In this document: piece after piece, positions 51,380 through 59,745 of the stretch
How the letters are laid out: every line of letters begins with the position of its first letter
Numbering within the stretch: position 1 is the first letter of the stretch
Position numbers and translations under genes: made by a program
DNA from: Arthrobacter sp. 135MFCol5.1
GTDB lineage: Bacteria > Actinomycetota > Actinomycetes > Actinomycetales > Micrococcaceae
DNA length: 64,000 bases
Reading direction: 5' to 3'
Assembly (NCBI RefSeq): GCF_000374865.1
Contig: NZ_KB895452.1
Coordinates: 620,001-684,000 of the forward strand
Notes under the pieces: model-generated
Told to the model about the DNA's origin: nothing
Seen by the model: only the letters and a program-made list of their open reading frames with translations
Databases searched by the model: none

Positions 51380-52104
51380 ACGTGTAGTCCGCATTCTGTC
51401 TTGTCGGTTCCTGCCCAGCGGCCGGCGCGGGGGTCCTCGCCGGGTGCCACCTTGCGGGTGCAGGGCTGGCAGCCGATGGAGGGGTAGCCCTGGGAAAGCA
51501 GCGGGTTGACGGGCAGGAGGTTGTCGTCGGAGTACTGGACCAGCTGGTCGAACGTCCAGGCGGCCATCGGGTTGACCTTGACCAGGCCGTTCTTCTCGTC
51601 CCAGCCGATCAGGGGCGTGTTGGTGCGGGTGGGGGCTTCGTCGCGGCGGACCCCGGTGAACCACAGCTCGTAGCCGGCCAGGGTGCGCTGCAGCGGAGCC
51701 ACCTTGCGGAGGGCGCAGCACTGGGCGGCGTCGCGGGCGAAGAGGTCCTTGCCCAGGAGCCGGTCCTGCTGCTCCACGGTGTTTTCGGGGAGCACGTCCA
51801 CCACGTTGACGCGGAGGTTTGCGGCCACCTCGTCACGCGTGGCATAGGTTTCCGGGAAGTGGTAGCCGGTCTCCAGGAACAGGACGTCGACGCCGGGCAT
51901 CTGGTCCGCGACCAAGGCCGGCAGGACGGCGTCGGCCATGGAGCAGGCGACGGCGACGGCGGGCAGGTCGAAGTTGCGTTCCACCCAGGCGATGACGTCG
52001 CGGGCGGGGGCGTCCCAGCCGAGTTCCGCGGCGCCGGCTTCAGCCAGTGCCTTGAGCTCCTCGACCGGACGCTTGGCGGGTGCGGGTGCCAGGTGTTTTG
52101 CCAT
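51376..52104 (-). CDS. cysH: Adenylyl-sulfate (APS) reductase, thioredoxin-dependent
   Basis: The 242-residue protein is a CysH-type PP-loop reductase. C129-C130 (AQCCALRKV) and C212/C215 (GCQPCTRK) are the four ligands of a [4Fe-4S] cluster that marks APS, rather than PAPS, reductases. C238 in TECGLHV is the catalytic cysteine that carries the thiosulfonate. It yields sulfite for Sir. Its ATG at 52104 overlaps the sir stop (TAATG). The absence of cysC nearby fits direct APS reduction. Confidence 0.95.
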   Translation of the reverse strand: MAKHLAPAPAKRPVEELKALAEAGAAELGWDAPARDVIAWVERNFDLPAVAVACSMADAVLPALVADQMPGVDVLFLETGYHFPETYATRDEVAANLRVNVVDVLPENTVEQQDRLLGKDLFARDAAQCCALRKVAPLQRTLAGYELWFTGVRRDEAPTRTNTPLIGWDEKNGLVKVNPMAAWTFDQLVQYSDDNLLPVNPLLSQGYPSIGCQPCTRKVAPGEDPRAGRWAGTDKTECGLHV

Positions 52105-53849
52105 TACTGGAGTGCCTCCTCGTCTGCTGCGTGGGCCCATTCGGCGAAGGTCTGGCCTTCGGTGCGGTCGGCGACGAACCGGCGCACCACGCGCTCCACG
52201 TAATCGGGCAGGTCGTCGACGTACACTTTCAGGCCGCGGACGGTCCGGCCCAGGCCGGCTTCCTCGCGGGTGTTGTTAGCCAGGCCGCCGCCAAGGTGGA
52301 CCTGGAAACCCGGGGAGGGCTCGCCGTCGGGCGTTGGCAGCATCATGCCCTTGAGGCCGATGTCCGCCGTCTGGATCCGGGCGCAGGAGTTGGGGCAGCC
52401 GTTGATGTGCAGGGACAGTGCCTGCGGCAGCTGGCCTGATTCGGCGAGGTCGGCCAGGCGGCGTTCCAGTTCGGCCACGGCGGTGGCGGCCGTCATCTTG
52501 GTTTCAACGATGGCCAGCTTGCAGTATTCGATGCCGGTGCAGGCGATGGTGCCGCGGCGGAACACCGACGGCCGTGCAGAGAGGCCCAGGGCGTCCAGTT
52601 CGGCTACCAGCGGCTCCACCTGGTCCTTGTCGACGTCCAGGACCACGAGCTTCTGGTGCGGGGTGGTGCGCAGCCGGTAGGAGCCGCGTGCCTCCAGGGT
52701 GTCGGCGAGCTTGACCAACGCGGAGCCGGAGAGCCGGCCGGCCAGCGGCGTGGCGCCGATGAAGAATTTGCCGTCCTTCTGCTCGTGCACGCCCACGTGG
52801 TCGCCCGGGGTGGCGGGCTTGGGGCCGGCGGGACCGTCCGCCAGCTTGTAGCCGAGGTATTCGTCCTCGAGGATCTGGCGGAACTTCTCCGGCCCCCAGT
52901 CGGCCATCAGGAACTTCAGGCGGGCCTTGGTGCGCATGCGGCGGTACCCGTAGTCGCGGAAGATGCTGGTGACGCCGAGCCACACGTCGGCGGCCTGCTC
53001 CGGCTTCACGAAGGCGCCCAGGCGCTTGCCCAGCATGGGGTTGGTGGACAAGGCGCCGCCGGCCCACAGGTCGTAGCCGATGCCGAGTTCGGGGTGCTCG
53101 ACGCCCACGAGCGCGAAGTCGTTGATCTCGTGCACCACGTCCTGGCTGGGGTGGCCGGTAATGGCGGTCTTGTACTTGCGCGGCAGGTTGGACAGCAGCG
53201 GGTTACCGATGAACCGCTCTCCCAGCTCGGCGATGAGCGGGGTGGGGTCGATGATCTCGTCCTTGGCGATGCCGGCCACGGGCGAGCCCAGGATGACGCG
53301 GGGAACGTCACCGCAGGCTTCGGTGGTGGACAGGCCCACGGATTCCAGGCGGTTCCAGATCTCGGGGATGTCCTCCACCCGGATCCAGTGCAGCTGGATG
53401 TTTTGGCGGTCCGTCAGGTCGGCGGAGTCGCGGGCGAAGTCCACCGAGATCCGGCCGATAACGCGCAGCTGCTCGGTGCTGAGCGCGCCGCCGTCGATCC
53501 GCACGCGGAGCATGAAGTACTTGTCCTCAAGCTCGTGCGGCTCGAGCGTGGCGGTCTTGCCGCCGTCGATCCCGGGCTTGCGCTGGGTGTACAGGCCCCA
53601 CCAGCGGAACCGGCCGTGCAGGTCCTGGCTCGGGATGGCGTCGAAGCCTTCCTTGGCGTAGATGGTCTCGATACGCTCGCGGACGTTCAGGCCGTCGTCT
53701 TCCTGCTTCCAGGTTTCGTTGGCATTCAGCGGCGTCTTGCCGTCCACCTTCCACTGGCCGTGCGGCTTCGCGGCGGGTCGGGACGGGCGTGCGGGGCGCT
53801 TGGGGGCAGCGGAGTCCGCAGACGCTCCGGCTAGAGCTGTATCAGTCAT
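52104..53849 (-). CDS. sir: Ferredoxin-dependent sulfite reductase (SirA-type)
   Basis: The 581-residue sirohaem enzyme has nitrite/sulfite reductase repeats, the Fe4S4/sirohaem cysteines TGIEYCKLAIVETK and NGCPNSCAR, and an N-terminal basic Pro/Ala extension (about 35 residues). TGIEYCK, with a tyrosine in GRFRWWGLYTQRKPG, matches the SirA pattern that permits a Tyr-Cys crosslink in mycobacterial sulfite reductase, supporting sulfite over nitrite as substrate. It reduces sulfite to sulfide using ferredoxin. Overlap with cysH shows translational coupling. Confidence 0.94.
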   Translation of the reverse strand: MTDTALAGASADSAAPKRPARPSRPAAKPHGQWKVDGKTPLNANETWKQEDDGLNVRERIETIYAKEGFDAIPSQDLHGRFRWWGLYTQRKPGIDGGKTATLEPHELEDKYFMLRVRIDGGALSTEQLRVIGRISVDFARDSADLTDRQNIQLHWIRVEDIPEIWNRLESVGLSTTEACGDVPRVILGSPVAGIAKDEIIDPTPLIAELGERFIGNPLLSNLPRKYKTAITGHPSQDVVHEINDFALVGVEHPELGIGYDLWAGGALSTNPMLGKRLGAFVKPEQAADVWLGVTSIFRDYGYRRMRTKARLKFLMADWGPEKFRQILEDEYLGYKLADGPAGPKPATPGDHVGVHEQKDGKFFIGATPLAGRLSGSALVKLADTLEARGSYRLRTTPHQKLVVLDVDKDQVEPLVAELDALGLSARPSVFRRGTIACTGIEYCKLAIVETKMTAATAVAELERRLADLAESGQLPQALSLHINGCPNSCARIQTADIGLKGMMLPTPDGEPSPGFQVHLGGGLANNTREEAGLGRTVRGLKVYVDDLPDYVERVVRRFVADRTEGQTFAEWAHAADEEALQ

Positions 53850-53877
53850 GCAACGACTGTAGGGTGCCCCCGATTTA

Positions 53878-53927
53878 CGTCACAAAGGTCCGGAAATGCT
53901 GAGTCACCTAGGGAAATATTTCGTCAC
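53878..53927 (-). promoter_or_regulatory. Sulfur-regulon candidate element upstream of sir
   Basis: On the minus strand GTGAC occurs three times (53923-53927, 53903-53907, 53879-53883; spacing 20 and 24). The middle one reads GTGACTCAGCATTTCC, nearly identical to GTGACGCAGCATTACC before cysG. The first copy falls within the cbiX 3' end; the others are in the 54-base gap before sir, implying that sir has its own promoter and is not only read from cbiX. Confidence 0.55.
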
Positions 53928-54773
53928 GAAACGCCGAACGGCCTTGAAGATGCCACCGTGCTGTGTATCGGCGGGTGCCCCGGGCACTCCCGCCGTCGGT
54001 GCTGCGGGCGCGGCTTCCGGGGCAGGTTCGGAGCGGGTTGCGTGCATTGCCGCGACGGCGGCGTCGTACCTGTCCAGCGCGATGTCCGCAAGCGTCGCGG
54101 ATGGCAGCAGGGGTTCGGTGACGACGTCGGCGCCCGCCTTCGCGAGCTGGTCGTGGAAGAAGCCCGGCGCCAGCAGGTAGGAGGCAATCACCACCCGGCC
54201 GCCGACGTCGACCGCTCCTGCGGACTCCCCCGCGCCCGCACCTCCTGCCAGCTCCTCCCGAAGCATGGCGACGGCGTCGGGCACCGAGGGCTTGGCCGAG
54301 GCGCCGTACGCGGCCACGATCCGGTTGGACCGGAGCTCCCGGAGCTGGCCCAGCAGCTCCTCGACGCTGACGGCGGCGTTGGGATTGGACGAGCCCGCCG
54401 CGGCGAGGACGACGACGTCGTTGTCCGTGGTGCCCGCCTCACGCAGCCGCTGGTCCAGCAGGGCGGCAAGCCGGGGGTCCGGGCCTAGCGGAGCGGCGGC
54501 GGCGCTGCCGGGGCGGCTCTTCACGGCCCGCGCAATGTCCACCTTCACGTGGTACCCGACACTCAGCAGCAGCGGGACCACCACCGCGGGCTCCCCCTCC
54601 GGCAGGCCGGCCACCACGTCCACCAGGTCCGGCTGCTGGACGTCAACATATGCTTCCCTGACCTCCAGGCCCGGCCGGAGTTCAGCGATGGCGGCGCGCA
54701 GCGCGTTGACCTCCGCGGCTCCCTGTGTGTTGGACGTCCCATGGGCGCAGGCGATCATGATGGGGCTGTTCAT
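53904..54773 (-). CDS. Sirohydrochlorin chelatase-type protein (two-domain CbiX)
   Basis: The 289-residue protein starts with PIMIACAHGTSNTQGAAEVNALR, the conserved His motif of CbiX/SirB chelatases, and has a second related half (VVIASYLLAPGFFHDQLAKAGADVVTEPLLP). It likely inserts iron into sirohydrochlorin for siroheme. The C-terminus has an Ala/Pro-rich linker and a basic end. It precedes sir by 54 bases and belongs to the same sulfur module. Cobalt insertion for cobalamin is less likely, as no cob genes are present. Confidence 0.88.
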   Translation of the reverse strand: MNSPIMIACAHGTSNTQGAAEVNALRAAIAELRPGLEVREAYVDVQQPDLVDVVAGLPEGEPAVVVPLLLSVGYHVKVDIARAVKSRPGSAAAAPLGPDPRLAALLDQRLREAGTTDNDVVVLAAAGSSNPNAAVSVEELLGQLRELRSNRIVAAYGASAKPSVPDAVAMLREELAGGAGAGESAGAVDVGGRVVIASYLLAPGFFHDQLAKAGADVVTEPLLPSATLADIALDRYDAAVAAMHATRSEPAPEAAPAAPTAGVPGAPADTQHGGIFKAVRRFVTKYFPR

Positions 54774-54833
54774 AGGGGCTAGCGTAACGTTGGAGCCGCC
54801 CTGTCCGCCCTCTTTGAAATACCGGGACGCCCC

Positions 54834-55487
54834 ATGACATTCGCCTTTGACAACTCCCCGGTATGGCTGGACCTTCTGGGCGTGTTTTTCTTTGCCGTAT
54901 CGGGGTCATTGCTTGCGGCACGGAAGCAGATCGACATTGTCGGCTCTCTGCTGCTGGCTTCGCTGGTGGGCCTTGGCGGCGGCGTCATCCGGGACATCAT
55001 CATCGCCGTGGTCCCGGCAGCATTCACCAACCCCGCCTATCTATTCCCGCCGGTCTTCGCCACGGCGCTCGTGTATTTCCTGTTCTCCAGCGTCCAGCGC
55101 TACACGTCGCTGCTGGTCCTCTTCGACGCCGCCGGCCTGGCCCTGTTCTGCATGACCGGCACCCTCAAGGCCCTGGCCACCGGGCTGAACCCGGTGGCGT
55201 CCGTGCTGCTGGGCGTGACGACGGCGGTAGGCGGCGGCCTGTTGCGCGACATCACCGCCAACGAGGTGCCGGAACTCTTCAACCCCAAGGACATTTACGC
55301 GCTGCCGGCGTTCCTGGGTTCGTCCCTGACCGCCGTGTTGTGGGTGCTGGGCGTCTTCAACGTGCTGACGGCGGCGGCCATCGCGGCATTGGTTTTCACG
55401 TTCCGGGTCCTGGCCTGGCGGCGGTCCTGGCAGGCGCCGCTTGCTGTCCGAGGGTGGCACCGGCGGGCTGGCGATACGGGGCTGTAG
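54834..55487 (+). CDS. TRIC/YadS (UPF0126) family channel-like membrane protein
   Basis: The 217-residue protein has two repeats of the UPF0126 motif: FFFAVSGSLLAARKQIDIVGSLLLASLVGLGGGVIRDI (in pieces) and DAAGLALFCMTGTLKA, VTTAVGGGLLRDI. Seven helices are predicted. Eukaryotic TRIC and some bacterial relatives are cation channels; physiological role in actinobacteria is unclear. It is divergent from cbiX with 60 bases between. Confidence 0.9.
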   Translation: MTFAFDNSPVWLDLLGVFFFAVSGSLLAARKQIDIVGSLLLASLVGLGGGVIRDIIIAVVPAAFTNPAYLFPPVFATALVYFLFSSVQRYTSLLVLFDAAGLALFCMTGTLKALATGLNPVASVLLGVTTAVGGGLLRDITANEVPELFNPKDIYALPAFLGSSLTAVLWVLGVFNVLTAAAIAALVFTFRVLAWRRSWQAPLAVRGWHRRAGDTGL

Positions 55488-55537
55488 TGGCTGCTCCGTG
55501 TCATTTTGGAGGGTCCGGCATTGGCTAGGATATGAGC

Positions 55538-55969
55538 ATGACTGACATGTTCCTCGAGAAGTTCCGCGCGCTTGTTCCGAAGTATCTCGAGGATGAATGG
55601 CAGGAAGCAGATGGCCTGACCCCGGAGGAACTGGACAGCGCCCTCGCCGAGCACCAGTTCGAGATCCCGCTGGTCCTGCGCGAGTTCTACCTTGCCCTGG
55701 GCGGCTGCGAAGACCTGATGGAGGCCTACCACTACTTCTGGGACCCGGAAGAGCTCGAGGTCGATGACGAGGGCTTCCTGATGTTCCTCGAAGACGAAGA
55801 GGAACAGTTCACCTGGGGCTTCCGCGTGGGCGACCTCGGCGTCCCGGACCCCATTGTGTACCGCCGCAACAACGCCCGCGGCCAGTGGAAGTCCGAGGAA
55901 GGCACCTTCTCCGAGTTCGTGTTCGACATGTTCGAGTGGGCTTTCGAGGACGACGAAGAGGAAGAGTAG
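55538..55969 (+). CDS. SUKH/SMI1-KNR4-like small acidic protein
   Basis: The 143-residue protein is highly acidic, ending DDEEEE. It begins MFLEKFRALVPKYLEDEWQEADGLTPEELDSALAEHQFEIP (in pieces), then LVLREFYLALGGCEDLMEAYHYFWDPEEL and FLEDEEEQFTWGFRVGDL, a pattern like the SMI1/KNR4 (SUKH) fold. SUKH proteins are frequent immunity proteins against nuclease toxins. No cognate toxin is adjacent. ATG 55538 has AGGA eight bases upstream; ATG 55532 is too close to that site. Confidence 0.7.
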   Translation: MTDMFLEKFRALVPKYLEDEWQEADGLTPEELDSALAEHQFEIPLVLREFYLALGGCEDLMEAYHYFWDPEELEVDDEGFLMFLEDEEEQFTWGFRVGDLGVPDPIVYRRNNARGQWKSEEGTFSEFVFDMFEWAFEDDEEEE

Positions 55970-56092
55970 GGGCTCCCCACTCCCCTGCTGGGCCGGCCCT
56001 CGCTGAATATCCCCGCCTTTGAGGGGTGCCGACGGCGTGTTCCCCGGTTTTGCCCGCGAGTCCCCGGCTTTGCGGTTGAAAGGTGGGGAATT

Positions 56093-56914
56093 TCAGCGGA
56101 TGACCCTGCCCCTGAGCACCTGCCAGACCTCGGCAAGCACCTTCTGCGGGTTGTGGACGACGTCCGCGTACCCGTATCGCAACACCGCATAGCCGCTGAG
56201 GGTGCTGGCATTGTTCCGTGAGCGGTCTTTCTTCACCTGTCGCGGCTCCAGGTGGCTGGCGCCGTCGATCTCGACGATCAGGAACCCCTCCAGCAGGAAG
56301 TCGACGTAGCCGATTCCGGGCAACCCGACCTGGGTTTGGGTATGGATTCCCGCTGCACGAAAGAGGATGCGGGCCACCACTTCAAGTGGCGAATCCGCGC
56401 TGCCGTCGACAAGGTCCAGGACTTGGCGCGCGGCTCCATTCCGGTTTCCCGGCAGCCGTTGATGCAGGTACGGCAAGGTCGTCACGCCTTGCCGCACCGC
56501 GCTCTCCACCATCACAGCGGCCTCTACCCCGGGCAGGCAGCGCAATGCGTGGATGAGGATGTCAGTGGTACTGGCAACGGGCTCCGCCGTACCGTGCGGG
56601 ACCAGGGACCCGCGGTGCACCACGGCATGCGGCGGCCCGGCGTGCCGGCACAGCAGATGCACCTTCTCCGGCGGGTGCAGCAGCCACAGCCCGTGGTGCG
56701 GGGCCCCTGAGGCGCAGGTAAGCAGTCCGTTGCCCAGCACCGCGGCCACAAAGTCCTGAGGGGCTTCCCGGAGGGCCAGCACTCCGTGCCTCAGGCGGCA
56801 GAGTTCACCGGATGCCGCCGCGTTGCGGATGTCCCGGTCGGAAAACCCGGCCTTGAGGATTGTTGCCGTGCGGGCCACAGAACCGGCATTGCGAAGGAAG
56901 TGACAAACATCCAT
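56093..56914 (-). CDS. AbiEi-type N-terminal domain fused to DUF559/Vsr-like endonuclease domain
   Basis: The 273-residue protein starts with an AbiEi-antitoxin-like helix-turn-helix segment (GSVARTATILKAGFSDRDIRNAAASGELCRLRHGVL) and ends with a PD-(D/E)XK-like fold: YVDFLLEGFLIVEIDGASHLEPRQVKKDRSRNN, GYAVLRYGYADV. The VDF...VEIDG pair supplies candidate metal ligands. Such proteins are abundant in actinobacteria, lack the AbiEii partner and have no known function. A DNA-damage or defence role is speculative. No partner gene is adjacent. Confidence 0.75.
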   Translation of the reverse strand: MDVCHFLRNAGSVARTATILKAGFSDRDIRNAAASGELCRLRHGVLALREAPQDFVAAVLGNGLLTCASGAPHHGLWLLHPPEKVHLLCRHAGPPHAVVHRGSLVPHGTAEPVASTTDILIHALRCLPGVEAAVMVESAVRQGVTTLPYLHQRLPGNRNGAARQVLDLVDGSADSPLEVVARILFRAAGIHTQTQVGLPGIGYVDFLLEGFLIVEIDGASHLEPRQVKKDRSRNNASTLSGYAVLRYGYADVVHNPQKVLAEVWQVLRGRVIR

Positions 56915-57313
56915 GAGGTCAGCACAGCGGACGGCTGCCCCCGCCGGGGAGCCTGATTCGCGCTATGTGGGTAACCCGCGGCGCTGAAACTCCTCACGTT
57001 CCGGCTGCCGTCCCGGCGCGCCACTGCAACATGCCGGGGTTGGTCACCCGCCGGCGCTGAAAGGCGGGCAGACTCAGCGGAAAAACTTTTTGACACAGGC
57101 AGTTACAGAAGACTTGCGCATTGTGACAAAGCTGTCATAAGCTATTCACGGATCCGCTAAACGCCTCCGGCGGGTCTGATGCGAACGGAGAGATAGCCCC
57201 GGTTCACAGCAGCTTCGGTTGTTGAGGACCGGGGCTATCCCGTTAACGCCACATCAAAAAAAGAAGCCCGGCACCTGCTGGCTGGACCAGAGGCGCCGGG
57301 CTCCCGCAGAAGA
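56915..57313. other. Intergenic region with possible small RNA
   Basis: No protein gene is supported in these 399 bases. TTGCGC then TAAGCT about 18 bases later, around 57115-57145, form a weak plus-strand promoter. GATAGCCCCGGT (57192-57203) pairs with its complement at 57228-57239. A possible RNA of roughly 90-100 bases could run from the promoter to that hairpin. Separately, the polyprenyl synthase terminator lies at 57257-57302. Confidence 0.3.
57257..57302 (-). terminator. Intrinsic terminator of polyprenyl synthase transcript
   Basis: AGCCCGGC (57265-57272) and GCCGGGCT (57295-57302) pair, and on the minus strand the stem is followed by a run of eight Ts interrupted by one C (TTCTTTTTTTT). 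This is a classical rho-independent terminator 12 bases past the stop at 57314. Confidence 0.9.
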
Positions 57314-58414
57314 TCAGCTGGCGCGGTCCACCACGGCCAGCGCAAAGTTGGACAGCGACTCCTTGACCACCCCGTCCGGCAGCGGCGCGAGGGCGGCGAT
57401 GGCTTCGTCGGCCCAGCGGCGTGCCACTACCCAGGACTCGGCCGTGACGGGGTGCTCCCGCAACCCGGCGACGGCGGCGGCCAGGGCTTCGTCCGAGGTC
57501 AGGTCGCCGTCTATCAGCGTCAGGAGCTCGACGGCGGACTGGTCGCCGTCGGCGGCAGCCTTGCGCAGGAGCAGCACCGGCAGGGTGGGGACCCCTTCGC
57601 GGAGGTCCGTTCCGGGTGACTTGCCGGACTTGACCTTGACACCGGTGACGTCGATGACGTCGTCGGCCAGCTGGAAGGCAACGCCCACCTTCTCGCCGTA
57701 TTCCACCAGGATGTCCTCGAATGCCTCGTCGGCGCCGGAGAAGATGGCACCGAACTGGCCCGAGGCCGCCACCAGGGAACCCGTCTTGTCCGCGATCACG
57801 GACAGGTAGTGCTCCACCGGGTCCTCGTCCGGACGCGGACCCACGGTCTCGTGCAACTGGCCCAGGCACAGGCGCTCAAACGTGCGGGCCTGGATGCCCA
57901 GCGCGCGGCCGCCCAGTTCGGACACCAGGATGGATGCCCGGGCGAAGATCAGGTCGCCGGTGAGGACGGCCACGGAGTTGCCCCAGACTTCGTGGGCTGT
58001 GGGAGCGCCGCGGCGGAACGGGGCGGAGTCCATGACGTCGTCGTGGTAGAGGGTGGCCAGGTGCGTCAGTTCAACCACGACGGCGGCCTGCACCACGGCG
58101 GGCAGGGATGCGTCGCCGAGGTGGGCGCACAGCAGGGTCAGCAGCGGCCGGATGCGCTTGCCCCCGGCTTCCACCAGGTGGCGGGACGTGGCATCGGCCA
58201 GGGGGTCCGAGTTGGCGATCGCCTCCCGGAGTTTCTTCTCCACCTTGGCCAGGTTGTTGGTGATGGCCGGGCCAAGCTCGGCATCCTCCGCAATGGCGGC
58301 AAAACCGGCCGGCAGCTGGAGTCCCGTGGCAATAGCGGTGGTATTGAGGCTGGGTTCGGAGTCCGGCAGGCCGTGCCCGGCGTGCGTCCAGCTGTGGTCT
58401 GCGGATTTGGTCAC
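57314..58414 (-). CDS. Polyprenyl diphosphate synthase (long-chain, menaquinone side chain)
   Basis: The 366-residue trans-isoprenyl synthase has the first Asp-rich motif DDVMD (125-129) and the second DDVID (251-255), with GGKRIRP before and GDLIFARA between. It elongates FPP/GGPP with IPP to a C35-C45 chain. Its GTG at 58414 overlaps the preceding reductase stop (GTGA). Presence next to menG and menJ indicates menaquinone synthesis. The N-terminal 40 residues are variable. Confidence 0.92.
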   Translation of the reverse strand: MTKSADHSWTHAGHGLPDSEPSLNTTAIATGLQLPAGFAAIAEDAELGPAITNNLAKVEKKLREAIANSDPLADATSRHLVEAGGKRIRPLLTLLCAHLGDASLPAVVQAAVVVELTHLATLYHDDVMDSAPFRRGAPTAHEVWGNSVAVLTGDLIFARASILVSELGGRALGIQARTFERLCLGQLHETVGPRPDEDPVEHYLSVIADKTGSLVAASGQFGAIFSGADEAFEDILVEYGEKVGVAFQLADDVIDVTGVKVKSGKSPGTDLREGVPTLPVLLLRKAAADGDQSAVELLTLIDGDLTSDEALAAAVAGLREHPVTAESWVVARRWADEAIAALAPLPDGVVKESLSNFALAVVDRAS

Positions 58415-59742
58415 GGGTTAACCCTAACTTTTTGTTGCGGATACCGCTGATTCGAAGCTGACGGGGTATTGGACGTGGCCGGAACCAGCGATTCCAGGAC
58501 GCGGATCACCCGGTCCTCGAAGCCCTTGGCTGACGGGTCCGTGAGGTTGGCCAGGAGCCGGACCACGAACCGCATCAGGACGGGGATGGGCATGCCGGTC
58601 CGCAGGGCGAGCTTCATCACGGCCGGCTTCCCGATCAATGCGGCGAAGGCCCGGCCGAGGGTGAAGTGCGAACCCCACTGGCCGCGCACGTAGTCCGCGT
58701 ACCGCGACAGGTGTGCGTCGGCGTCGTACGTTCCGCCCAAGGCAGCCGAACGGGAGGAGGCGTCGATGATGAACTCGGCCGCAAATCGTGCCGACTCCAT
58801 CGCGTAGGAGATACCCTCACCGTTGAACGGGGACACCATGCCGCCGGCGTCGCCCAGCAGGAGCAGGCCCGGAGAGTAGTGGGGTGTGCGGTTGAAGCCC
58901 ATGGGCAGCGCGGCGCCGCGGATCTCCCCCACCTGGTTTTCCGGTGTGAAGCCCCAGTCGGCGGGCATCCCGGCGGTCCATTCGCGCAGGACCTGTTTGT
59001 AGTCCAGTTTGCCGAATTCCTTGGAGGAGTTCAGGATGCCCAGGCCCACGTTGGAGGTGCCGTCGCCCACGCCGAACACCCAGCCGTAGCCGGGCAGCAG
59101 CTTGCCGTCGCGGCCGGGGAGCTCCAGCCAGCCTTCCATCCAGTCGTCGTCGGTGCGCGGCGACGTGAAATAGGTGCGGACGGCAACGCCCAGGGGCCGG
59201 TCGTCGCGTTTTTGGATTCCGAGGGACACGGCCGTGCGGGTGGAGTTGCCGTCGGCTGCGAGGACGACGTCGGCAGCAAAGTCACGCGTGTCGCCGGTCT
59301 TGCGTCCGTTCCCGTCAAGGAGCGCTGCGCGGACCCCGGTGACGCGGCCGGCGTCGTTCCGGAGGGCATCGGTGACGCTGTGCCGCTCAAGGATGGTGGC
59401 ACCGGCAGCCTCAGCGTGCCGCGCCAGTTCCTCGTCAAAGCCTAGGCGGGTGCGGATCAGGCCGTACTGCGGGAAGTCGGACACCTCAGGCCAGGGCAGC
59501 TCGATGGTGCGGCCACCGGCGATCAGGCGCAGGCCCTTGTTCCTCCGCCAGCCGTCATTCTCGGGGTGCGGCAGGCCGAGCTTCTGGATTTCGCGGACGG
59601 CGCGGGGCGTGAGGCCGTCCCCGCAAACCTTCTCGCGCGGGAACTGCGTCTTTTCCAGGACCGTGACCTCAAGGCCGGCCTTGGCGAGGTAGTACGCGGC
59701 GGTGGACCCGGCCGGACCTGCGCCGACAATCAGTACCTTCAC
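58411..59742 (-). CDS. menJ: Geranylgeranyl-reductase-family flavoprotein (MenJ-type)
   Basis: The 443-residue FAD enzyme begins with MKVLIVGAGPAGSTAAYYLAKAGLEVTVLEK and has LLLLGDAGGMVSPFNGEGISYAMESAR, typical of geranylgeranyl reductases. In mycobacteria the homologue MenJ saturates one isoprene unit of the menaquinone side chain. It lies 3 bases after menG and overlaps the polyprenyl synthase gene, so the three form a transcription unit. Confidence 0.92.
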   Translation of the reverse strand: MKVLIVGAGPAGSTAAYYLAKAGLEVTVLEKTQFPREKVCGDGLTPRAVREIQKLGLPHPENDGWRRNKGLRLIAGGRTIELPWPEVSDFPQYGLIRTRLGFDEELARHAEAAGATILERHSVTDALRNDAGRVTGVRAALLDGNGRKTGDTRDFAADVVLAADGNSTRTAVSLGIQKRDDRPLGVAVRTYFTSPRTDDDWMEGWLELPGRDGKLLPGYGWVFGVGDGTSNVGLGILNSSKEFGKLDYKQVLREWTAGMPADWGFTPENQVGEIRGAALPMGFNRTPHYSPGLLLLGDAGGMVSPFNGEGISYAMESARFAAEFIIDASSRSAALGGTYDADAHLSRYADYVRGQWGSHFTLGRAFAALIGKPAVMKLALRTGMPIPVLMRFVVRLLANLTDPSAKGFEDRVIRVLESLVPATSNTPSASNQRYPQQKVRVNP

Positions 59743-59745
59743 AGG

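Noticed and set aside
50435..51721. A longer cysD reading start beyond 51379
   Set aside because: The extra 5' part is the cysH sequence in another phase; ATG 51379 with stop/start overlap and the family N-terminus is better.
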